Part shown: piece by piece, positions 1 through 5,130 of the stretch
Layout: every line of letters starts with the position of its first letter
Numbering within the stretch: the first letter of the stretch is position 1
DNA from: Actinomycetales bacterium
GTDB taxonomy: Bacteria > Actinomycetota > Actinomycetes > Actinomycetales > Microbacteriaceae
DNA length: 9,061 bases
Assembly: GCA_015655255.1 (NCBI GenBank)
Contig: JAATFJ010000320.1
Span: 1 to 9,061 of the forward strand
Direction of reading: 5' to 3'
The notes under the pieces: model-generated
Database searches by the model: none
Seen by the model: only the letters and a program-made list of their open reading frames with translations
Told to the model about the DNA's origin: nothing
Translations under genes and position numbers: made by a program

Positions 1-411
1 AGCCAGCACGCACGTGGCCGGGCCATGATCGACCGCATCCGGTCGGCGGGCGCCGAGGCGGTGGTGTGGAACGTCGCGCGGGACGCGCTGTCCGCCGCGG
101 CTGTCGCCGCGCACATCGACGGAGCGGATGTGACGGCGGTCGCCGCTCCGACCGACGCCTCGGCCCTCGACGTCCTCGAGGCCATGCGGGAGCGGGGCCT
201 GCGCGCTCCGGAGGACATCGCGGTCACGGGCTACGACGGCATCGGACCGCTCACGGCGCCCTTCATCGGCCTCACGACGTTCCGCCAGCCCATCCGGGAG
301 ATGGGCGGGATGGCCGTCGACCTGCTCGTGCGCACCCTCGGGGATCCCCAGGCCTCGACGAGCAGCCTTCGGCTCCACGGCAAGCTCGTGGTCGGGAGGA
401 CCTCGCCGTAG
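1..411 (+). CDS. LacI/GalR-family transcriptional regulator, C-terminal part (5' end outside window)
   Basis: The reading frame is open from base 1, so the start, the DNA-binding helix-turn-helix and the first half of the effector domain lie upstream; about 136 residues are visible. LacI-family proteins are usually about 330-350 residues, so roughly 200 are missing. The visible part matches the second lobe of the periplasmic-binding-protein-like sensor domain. It has an Ala/Asp-rich strand-helix ending in a block reading PEDIAVTGYDGI, then TTFRQPIREMGGMAVDLL, the family's conserved T-x-x-x-Q-P-x-x-x-x-G-x-x-A-x-x-L-L signature near the C terminus. Such proteins repress sugar or nucleoside catabolic genes and release DNA on binding a small effector. 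Neither the effector nor the target can be read from this fragment. The gene converges with the isochorismatase-type gene and so is not in its operon. Family assignment is secure. Confidence 0.88.
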   Translation, partial: SQHARGRAMIDRIRSAGAEAVVWNVARDALSAAAVAAHIDGADVTAVAAPTDASALDVLEAMRERGLRAPEDIAVTGYDGIGPLTAPFIGLTTFRQPIREMGGMAVDLLVRTLGDPQASTSSLRLHGKLVVGRTSP

Positions 412-450
412 CGCTGGTCTCTGTCTTCGCGCCGTCGTCGTCATGCCCCC

Positions 451-519
451 GCGAAACACACCTTCCGCCGTGAAACGCACGGTTCCGCGTGAAACACCAC
501 GTGTGGCGTGGGGTTTCAC
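451..519. repeat. Short tandem GTGAAAC-type repeats (19-base period) ending in an inverted copy
   Basis: Three units start exactly 19 bases apart at 451, 470 and 489, beginning GCGAAACACAC, GTGAAACGCAC and GTGAAACACCA. The first two also share a TTCCGC tail. A fourth copy of the core is inverted (GTTTCAC at 513-519). The array sits wholly in the spacer between the converging LacI-type and isochorismatase-type genes. The period and core are read directly from the sequence. Function is unknown: it could be a dispersed intergenic repeat family, a protein-binding array, or part of a terminator. There are no unique spacers, so it is not a CRISPR array. Confidence 0.6.
489..519. terminator. Hairpin between convergent genes, possible bidirectional terminator
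   Basis: GTGAAACACCAC (489-500) pairs with GTGGGGTTTCAC (508-519) over 12 positions with a single A-G mismatch (496/512), leaving a 7-base loop. It lies 77 bases after the LacI-type stop and 41 bases after the isochorismatase-type stop, where a terminator serving both strands would be expected. No T-tract follows on either strand, so intrinsic termination would be atypical. The arms are also units of the repeat array, so an alternative is a repeat-family hairpin or protein-binding site. Confidence 0.45.
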
Positions 520-560
520 CCGAGAAGTGGTTCTTCGGCGGATGCGCGCGGCGAGGCCGC

Positions 561-1118
561 TCAGGCCGCGAGCACCCCAGCCGTTTCGCGCACGGTGATC
601 TGCGGCGGGTAGAGGCCCATCACGTGCAGGGCGGCGGCGTGGTTCTCGGCCGTCGACCCCGCGCAGGCATCGGCGGCGATCGTCACGCGGGCACCGGCAT
701 CTGCCGCGGCGAGAGCGGTGGAGAGGACGCAGCAGTCCGTCGAGACGCCCGCGAGGACGACGTGCGCGCCATGGCCCACGATCGCCTCGAGCTTCGGCCC
801 CCACTTCCCGAAGGTCGGCAGGTCGACCGTGGGATGCGGGCTCAGCCCCTCCGCGCCCGGCACGAGCGAGAAGAGCGGATCCGTCTCCGGCTGATCGGCG
901 AAGGGCCAGGTGGCGAAATAGTCGCCCCAGGAGGTCGAGCGGTCGGCCGTGGGAAGCCACCGGGTCACGAGGACGCGCTCGCCGAAGGCATCGGCCAGCT
1001 CCTGGATGTGCGCGAGCGCATCCTCGAAGAACGGCGAGCCCCATGCGGAATCCGGCGAGGCGAAGATCGCCTGCGGATCGATGACGACGAGCCAGGCGTC
1101 CTCTGCGATACCGCTCAT
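561..1118 (-). CDS. Isochorismatase-family cysteine hydrolase
   Basis: A 185-residue protein of the isochorismatase-like fold, typical in length for the small hydrolase branch (nicotinamidase, ureidoacrylate and biuret amidohydrolases and relatives). These enzymes hydrolyse amide-type bonds with an Asp-Lys-Cys triad. Candidates are Asp14 in VVIDPQ, Lys105 in FGKWGPK, and Cys130 in GVSTDCCVLSTA; Cys130 is preferred over Cys129 by alignment to the family's T-x-x-C-V motif. No signal peptide is seen, so it should be cytoplasmic. The ATG at 1118 has an AGGAG ribosome site 5 bases upstream. It overlaps the permease stop in an ATGA arrangement, so the two are probably translationally coupled and share a substrate route. 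A longer open frame continues upstream but is only a shadow of the permease gene. The substrate cannot be named: the family is broad, and the pairing only suggests hydrolysis of an imported nitrogen compound. Confidence 0.88.
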   Translation of the reverse strand: MSGIAEDAWLVVIDPQAIFASPDSAWGSPFFEDALAHIQELADAFGERVLVTRWLPTADRSTSWGDYFATWPFADQPETDPLFSLVPGAEGLSPHPTVDLPTFGKWGPKLEAIVGHGAHVVLAGVSTDCCVLSTALAAADAGARVTIAADACAGSTAENHAAALHVMGLYPPQITVRETAGVLAA

Positions 1119-2557
1119 CCCTGCTCCTGCCGCCGGATCTTCGCGGCGCGACCGAAGTAGGTCACGAGGAAGGAGAGGACGAGGGCGAAGATCACGCCGA
1201 GATTCGCATAGCCCCAGGCGTCGCGCCAACCGAGCAGGTCGAGGAAGTAGCCCTGCCAGTCGTTCCACGAGGTCCCCGCGATCTGGTTCATCACGAATCC
1301 CCAGCCGATCCCCGTCGCCACGACGAGCGTGCCGACCGACAGCCAGTCGACGGCGCCGTAGCGCCCCGCGGAATCGAACAGCGCCGCCTCGTCGTAGTCC
1401 TTCCGCCGACGCAGCACATCGGCGATGAGGATGCCCGCCCACGAGGCCATGGGGACGCCGAGGGTGATGAGGAAGGACTGGAACGGCCCGATGAAGCTCG
1501 TCGCGAAGAACACGACGATGATCGTGCCCGCCGTGAGGATGACGCCGTCGACGGCGGCCGCCGCCGGACGCGGCACCTTGATGCCGAGGCTCAGCAGCGT
1601 GAGCCCCGAGGAATAGATGCCGAGAACGGCACCGGAGACGAGCGTGAGGATCGCGACGATGAGGAAGGGGAACAGCGCCCACGTCGGCAGGAGCGTCGCG
1701 AGCGCGCCGAGCGGATCGTTGTTGATGGCGTCGAACAGGTCGCCGTTGGAGCCCGCGAGCAGCAGCCCGAAGGCGACGAGGATGATGGGGGCCACGGAGC
1801 CACCGATGACGTTCCATCCGACGATCGCGCGATCCGATGCCGACCGCTTCTGGTACCGCGACCAGTCGGCGGCGATGTTGATCCAGCCCAGGCCAAAACC
1901 GGTCATGACCATCGTCAGCGCGCCGATCGTCTGGGCGAAGGTCCCGTGGGGGAGGGAGAACACCGTCCCCCAGTCGATGTACTGGAACGTGAGGATGAGG
2001 AAGAGCACGGTGAATGCGCCCGTGAGCCACGTGAGGATCGACTGCAGCTTCATGATCGTGTGATAGCCGAGGACGGAGGCCCCCACGATGAGCGCGGCGA
2101 CGAGGACCGTCGCGATGAGCTTGACCGCTACATCGCCGTCCTCGCCCACCCAGCCGAGCTCGTGCAGCACGGTCGTCGTGGCGAGCACGGCCGTGATGGC
2201 GAGCGAGGTCTCCCAGCCGATCGAGGTGAGCCAGGAGACGATCCCGGGAACCTTCTGGCCCTGGACGCCGAAGGCGGCGCGGGAGAGCACCATGGTGGGC
2301 GCGGAGCCGCGCTTCCCGGCGATAGCGATGAGCCCGCAGAGGAAGAAGGAGACGACGATGCCGATGACGGAGACGAGGATCGCCTGCCAGAAGGAGATCC
2401 CGAATCCGAGGACGTACGCGCCGTAGGACATCCCGAAGACCGAGACGTTCGCCGCGAACCACGGCCAGAACAGGTCACGGGGCTTCGCCGTGCGCTCCGC
2501 TTCCGGGATGATCTCGATGCCCGCTCTCTCGATGAGCGAACTGCCTTCCTGGGACAT
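1115..2557 (-). CDS. NCS1-family permease (purine/cytosine permease type)
   Basis: A 480-residue, very hydrophobic protein with about 12 predicted membrane segments, matching the nucleobase:cation symporter-1 family in length and layout. A polar N-terminal tail (1-28) precedes FWPWFAANVSVFGMSYGAY, the usual first helix. The loop RGSAPTMVLSRAAFGVQG (83-100) and the mid-protein motif INIAADWSRYQ (226-236) are recognisable NCS1 signatures. Relatives import cytosine, purines, allantoin, hydantoins or vitamins with protons or sodium; this one resembles the fungal FCY2-like branch found in actinobacteria, but its substrate is not readable. The ATG at 2557 follows GGAGAGG with 7 bases between. It starts 70 bases after the M18 aminopeptidase stop, so it may be co-transcribed or have its own promoter; no convincing promoter is visible there. 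Its stop overlaps the hydrolase start by 4 bases, supporting joint function. The open frame extends upstream past 3200, but that part is an Arg/Ser/Pro-rich shadow of the aminopeptidase. Confidence 0.9.
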   Translation of the reverse strand: MSQEGSSLIERAGIEIIPEAERTAKPRDLFWPWFAANVSVFGMSYGAYVLGFGISFWQAILVSVIGIVVSFFLCGLIAIAGKRGSAPTMVLSRAAFGVQGQKVPGIVSWLTSIGWETSLAITAVLATTTVLHELGWVGEDGDVAVKLIATVLVAALIVGASVLGYHTIMKLQSILTWLTGAFTVLFLILTFQYIDWGTVFSLPHGTFAQTIGALTMVMTGFGLGWINIAADWSRYQKRSASDRAIVGWNVIGGSVAPIILVAFGLLLAGSNGDLFDAINNDPLGALATLLPTWALFPFLIVAILTLVSGAVLGIYSSGLTLLSLGIKVPRPAAAAVDGVILTAGTIIVVFFATSFIGPFQSFLITLGVPMASWAGILIADVLRRRKDYDEAALFDSAGRYGAVDWLSVGTLVVATGIGWGFVMNQIAGTSWNDWQGYFLDLLGWRDAWGYANLGVIFALVLSFLVTYFGRAAKIRRQEQG

Positions 2558-2627
2558 GTGCGTGCCTCTCCGTGGCGTCGGGTGCGCCGGTACCCCTATC
2601 CTGGCACCGCGCGGGCGAGCGGGCGTG

Positions 2628-3917
2628 TCAGGAGAGGAAGAATGTGCGGGCGAGGCGGGTGAGGGCGTGGAGATCGGCGGTGCCGGCGAGTTCGCGGGCG
2701 GAGTGCATCGAGAGGATGGGGATGCCGACGTCCACGGTGCGGATACCCAGGCGCGTCGCCGTGATCGGCCCGATCGTCGACCCGCACGGCACGGCGTTGT
2801 TCGAGACGAACTCCTGTGAGGGGATGCCCGCGGCCGCGCACCACCCGGCCCATGCCGCGGCGCCGAGCGCATCCGTCGCATAGCGCTGGTTCGCGTTGAT
2901 CTTGAGGATGGGACCTGAGCCGAGCACGGGATGCACGACCGGATCGTGCTTTCCCGCATAGTTGGGATGCACGGAATGCCCCACATCGCTCGACAGGCAC
3001 CAGGACGCGGCGAAGGCGCGGCGCCGCGCGGAATCATCGGCCCCGAGACCCGCGAAGACGCGGGCGAGGACATCCTCCAGGAAGGGCCCCGCCGCGCCGG
3101 ACCGGGACGCGGAACCGAGTTCCTCATGGTCGAAGCATGCGAGCACCGCGATGCGCTCCCCGTCGAAGCCGTCCGCCGCGACAGTGGTGAGCGCGGCGAC
3201 CCCCGCATGGACGGAGGCGAGGTCGTCGAGGCGGCCCGAGGCGAAGAAGGCCTCGTCCTTCCCGAAGATCGCGCCGCGTGCGCTGTCGGCGACGACGGCG
3301 TCGAAGCCCCGGATGTCTGCGGCGGACACCCCTGCCGCGGCGGCGAGCTCGCCGAGGAGATCGGCCTCCGCCGGAGTCCCCAGCCCCCATACGGGCTGCG
3401 TCTGCGTCTGCTTGTCCAGGGCGAGGTCGTTGTTCGCCTCCCGATCGAGATGGATGGCGAGCTGGGGGAGCCGCAGCAGTGCCCCCGTGTCGGCGAGCAC
3501 GACCCGTCCGTCCGCGAGCGCGAGACGCCCCGCGAGACGCAGCTCCCGGTCGAGCCAGGAGTTCAGCAACGGGCCGCCGTAGACCTCCACGCCCGCCTGC
3601 AGCCAGCCGTGCGCCCCCGTGGTGGGCTTCGGCTTGAGCTTGAAGCCGGGGGAGTCGGTGTGTGCGCCGAAGATCTGCGCGGGGGTCGCCTCGGAGGCAC
3701 CCGCGGGAACCGCCCAGGCGATCACCGCACCATCACGCACGACGAGATGGCGTCCGCCGTGCTGATCCGGCCAGGCGTCCTCCTCCGCGAGCCGCGAGAA
3801 CCCGGACTCCTCGAGCCGTCGGGCGACCTCGGCAGCGGCGTGATAGCTGGACGGAGAGGCGGCGACGAAGTCGGCGAGATCCTCGGCGTGGGCGCGGACG
3901 TCCGGGGTGAGGGGCAT
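2628..3917 (-). CDS. M18-family zinc aminopeptidase
   Basis: A 429-residue cytosolic metallopeptidase of family M18 (aspartyl aminopeptidase/ApeB type), full length for the family. It removes N-terminal residues from peptides, often acidic or neutral ones, using two metal ions. The expected ligands are present: His86 in GAHTDSPG, the bridging Asp231 in SGRLDDL, Glu266 with neighbouring general base Glu265 in DHEELGS, Asp311 in SSDVGH, and His405 in SMHSARE. The N-terminal ADFVAASPSSYHA block (residues 15-27) is also typical. M18 enzymes form dodecamers in known members. The ATG at 3917 has GGAAGG 8 bases upstream. It is divergent from the riboswitch-transporter unit and upstream of the permease in the same direction, which may reflect simple adjacency. 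It probably serves general peptide turnover. The annotation is secure; substrate preference is not visible. Confidence 0.95.
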   Translation of the reverse strand: MPLTPDVRAHAEDLADFVAASPSSYHAAAEVARRLEESGFSRLAEEDAWPDQHGGRHLVVRDGAVIAWAVPAGASEATPAQIFGAHTDSPGFKLKPKPTTGAHGWLQAGVEVYGGPLLNSWLDRELRLAGRLALADGRVVLADTGALLRLPQLAIHLDREANNDLALDKQTQTQPVWGLGTPAEADLLGELAAAAGVSAADIRGFDAVVADSARGAIFGKDEAFFASGRLDDLASVHAGVAALTTVAADGFDGERIAVLACFDHEELGSASRSGAAGPFLEDVLARVFAGLGADDSARRRAFAASWCLSSDVGHSVHPNYAGKHDPVVHPVLGSGPILKINANQRYATDALGAAAWAGWCAAAGIPSQEFVSNNAVPCGSTIGPITATRLGIRTVDVGIPILSMHSARELAGTADLHALTRLARTFFLS

Positions 3918-3947
3918 GGAGAAAACCTTCCGCTGGGATGCCCTTCG

Positions 3948-3953
3948 ATGCTA
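3948..3953 (-). promoter_or_regulatory. Possible -10 element for the aminopeptidase
   Basis: TAGCAT on the minus strand fits the actinobacterial TAnnnT -10 pattern and lies 31 bases upstream of the aminopeptidase ATG, giving a short leader that contains the GGAAGG ribosome site. No good -35 hexamer is found at the proper distance, so this is a weak call. Confidence 0.28.
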
Positions 3954-3999
3954 GTCCGCGGGCGGTGAGGCACGGTGATGGGCGGGGTCGCGCGGCCTG

Positions 4000-4008
4000 T
4001 ACTAGGGT
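4000..4008 (+). promoter_or_regulatory. Possible -10 region for the riboswitch-transporter transcript
   Basis: TACTAGGGT contains two overlapping -10-like hexamers, TACTAG (4000-4005) and TAGGGT (4003-4008). The TG at 3998-3999 lies immediately before TACTAG with no intervening base, so it is not a standard extended -10 element. Transcription from here would begin about 4012-4016, just before the conserved riboswitch core, which is the main reason for proposing it. There is no clear -35 element. Confidence 0.28.
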
Positions 4009-4015
4009 GGGGTGC

Positions 4016-4124
4016 GATAGCGCCTAGGGTTCCGGGGTCTTGCCCGTCTGGTCCGAGCGGCGCCACGGTCCGCCTCCGCAGGGGGACCGTCATCTGACAG
4101 GACAAAAGCCCGGAGGACCCTGTT
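4016..4124 (+). promoter_or_regulatory. Guanidine-I (ykkC-type) riboswitch aptamer
   Basis: Three conserved blocks of the ykkC/yxkD class occur in order and spacing: CTAGGGTTCCGG (4024-4035), CTGGTCCGAGCG (4048-4059) and ACAAAAGCCCGG (4102-4113) followed by AGGA. Between the last two is a perfect 7-base stem, ACGGTCC (4065-4071) with GGACCGT (4084-4090). The third block is enclosed by a perfect 5-base stem, ACAGG (4097-4101) with CCTGT (4119-4123). Subtype 1 of this class binds guanidinium and turns on exporters, carboxylases and related genes. Subtype 2 RNAs sense ppGpp, PRPP or (d)ADP and sit before other gene types. The transporter 31 bases downstream and the ACAAAAGCCCGG block favour subtype 1. 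The 5' edge is approximate. Class membership is strong; subtype is inferred. Confidence 0.88.
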
Positions 4125-4154
4125 CGTCGCGCCTGCGGGGAACGGAAGGTCCTC
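4113..4154 (+). promoter_or_regulatory. Candidate translational expression platform (core/anti-ribosome-site pairing)
   Basis: GAGGACC (4113-4119), in the conserved riboswitch core and reaching the closing strand of its last stem, is perfectly complementary to GGTCCTC (4148-4154). The latter overlaps the last two bases of the ribosome site GGAAGG (4144-4149) and abuts the GTG start at 4155. When the aptamer is unfolded this 7-base helix could hide the ribosome site. Ligand-stabilised folding would release it, giving an ON switch as expected for guanidine-I. No run of T residues follows, arguing against an intrinsic-terminator platform. GGTCC/GGACC copies elsewhere in the aptamer could also mispair, so the model is tentative. 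Confidence 0.5.
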
Positions 4155-5021
4155 GTGTCTCCTCTCGCCCTCGGTCTCGTCCTCGCCGCCGCCGTCGCCC
4201 ACTCCGCCTGGAACATCATCGCCCACGGCGTGAGTCGCGCGGGCGTCCCGTTCCTGTGGTGGGGAGCCCTCGTCTCCACCCTCGTCTGGCTGCCCGCCGT
4301 GGCGGTCACGGGCATCGGCGAGGGAGCGACGTGGAACGGATTCCTCCTCGGCGCGGGGGTCTCCGCGGTGTTCCACCTCGTCTACATGCTCGTCCTCCAG
4401 CGCGGGTACCGCGCGGGGAACCTCACCACCGTCTACGCCACGGCGCGCGGAACGGGGCCCTTCCTCTCCGTACTCGCAGCGATCGCTCTGCTGGGGGAGC
4501 GGCTCTCCGGCTGGGCCCTGTGCGGTGTCGCGCTCATCATCCTCGGCGTCGTCGCTCTGGGACTCGTCGACCGGGGTCGCGGCGCGGGGCAGGGGCGGCG
4601 CCTCGACCCGGCCATCGTCTTCGGCCTGCTCACGGGCGTCGCCATCGCCGCCTACACGGTGTGGGATGCGCACGCGCTGCGCGAATGGTCGCTCCACCCG
4701 ATCGCCTTCATGGTGGGGAACACCGCCGTCGAGACGCTCCTCTTCTCCGCCCTGGCGTGGAGGAGCCGCGGGGCGATGCTCCCCTTCGTGCGCGTGCACT
4801 GGCGTCGCGTGCTCGCCTTCGGTGTGCTGTCCCCGCTCTCCTACATCCTCGCCCTCACCGCGACGACGATCGCCCCCGTCGCCCTCGTCGCCCCGCTCCG
4901 CGAGGTGAGTGTCGTCCTTGTGAGCCTCTTCGGCGCCTTCGTCCTCAAGGAATCGCATCCGGCGGGGCGCGTGGCCGCCTCGTTCGTCGTCGTCGGCGGG
5001 ATCGCGCTCCTCGCCGTCTGA
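4155..5021 (+). CDS. EamA/DMT-superfamily transporter, riboswitch-controlled, candidate guanidine exporter
   Basis: A 288-residue integral membrane protein with about ten membrane segments in two homologous halves, the standard EamA layout of the drug/metabolite transporter superfamily. The first half starts with LAAAVAHSAWNIIAHGVSRAG (split here only in description: helix 1 about 4-22) and ends at the LGERLS loop (Glu115). A polar linker (138-151) joins the second half, which ends with APLREVSVVLVSLFGAF and LKESHP (Glu266), the matching C-terminal EamA signature. The start is GTG at 4155, chosen because GGAAGG lies 5 bases upstream and because the protein begins directly with helix 1. DMT proteins export metabolites or cations, or import sugars; the ykkC-type riboswitch ahead of this one points to guanidine or a related guanidinyl compound. 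Known guanidine exporters are mostly small SMR proteins (about 105 residues), whose fold is thought ancestral to this double-repeat family. Family is secure; substrate is inferred from the leader only. Confidence 0.9.
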   Translation: MSPLALGLVLAAAVAHSAWNIIAHGVSRAGVPFLWWGALVSTLVWLPAVAVTGIGEGATWNGFLLGAGVSAVFHLVYMLVLQRGYRAGNLTTVYATARGTGPFLSVLAAIALLGERLSGWALCGVALIILGVVALGLVDRGRGAGQGRRLDPAIVFGLLTGVAIAAYTVWDAHALREWSLHPIAFMVGNTAVETLLFSALAWRSRGAMLPFVRVHWRRVLAFGVLSPLSYILALTATTIAPVALVAPLREVSVVLVSLFGAFVLKESHPAGRVAASFVVVGGIALLAV

Positions 5022-5045
5022 ACGGATCCGGTGAACAGTCGGGGA

Positions 5046-5085
5046 ACAGTTCCCGCCCGTGTGGGAGGGCGCGCGGGCGGGCTGT
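5046..5085 (+). terminator. GC-rich hairpin after the transporter gene
   Basis: CCCGCCCG (5052-5059) pairs perfectly with CGGGCGGG (5074-5081). ACAG (5046-5049) and CTGT (5082-5085) extend the stem after a 2-base bulge. It begins 25 bases after the transporter stop. Only a weak T-run (5104-5107) occurs about 20 bases later, preceded by a minor AGAGT/ACTCT stem (5087-5091 with 5100-5104). An overlapping near-palindrome GGGAACAGTTCCC (5042-5054) uses the same left arm, so it could be an alternative fold or a protein site. The hairpin suggests that the dehydrogenase is transcribed separately from the riboswitch unit. Confidence 0.5.
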
Positions 5086-5130
5086 CAGAGTGGAAGGAAA
5101 CTCTTTTCTGCCGTCGGGAGGCCTGCTGGC

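Noticed and set aside
451..519. Possible CRISPR array from regularly spaced repeats
   Set aside because: Units are contiguous at a 19-base period without distinct spacers, the last copy is inverted, and no cas gene is present.
521..537. CGAGAA / TTCTTCG partial inverted repeat next to the hairpin at 489-519
   Set aside because: The arms pair only with a bulge and lack a T-tract, so it is too weak to call separately.
1119..2462. Long open extension upstream of the isochorismatase-type gene on the minus strand, suggesting a 633-residue fusion
   Set aside because: The extension is Arg/His/Pro-rich low-complexity sequence antiphase to the well-conserved NCS1 permease. The ATG at 1118 has its own ribosome site and begins the conserved fold.
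2581..2608. Inverted repeat GGTGC / GCACC in the aminopeptidase-permease gap, possible operator
   Set aside because: Only 5 paired bases in a very GC-rich sequence; this is expected by chance and has no supporting promoter.
2558..3208. Upstream extension of the permease frame into the aminopeptidase region
   Set aside because: It is a Ser/Arg/Pro-rich shadow of the M18 gene. The ATG at 2557 has a ribosome site and gives the normal family length.
4002..4958. 318-residue minus-strand open frame opposite the transporter and riboswitch
   Set aside because: It is Glu/Arg/Gly-rich with no recognisable domain, lies antisense to a clear EamA gene, and crosses the riboswitch. It is typical of high-GC shadow frames.
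5059..5130. Earlier in-frame GTG start (5059) for the dehydrogenase
   Set aside because: It would overlap the hairpin and add 24 residues unlike the family. The ATG at 5131 has a GGGAGG ribosome site at suitable spacing.
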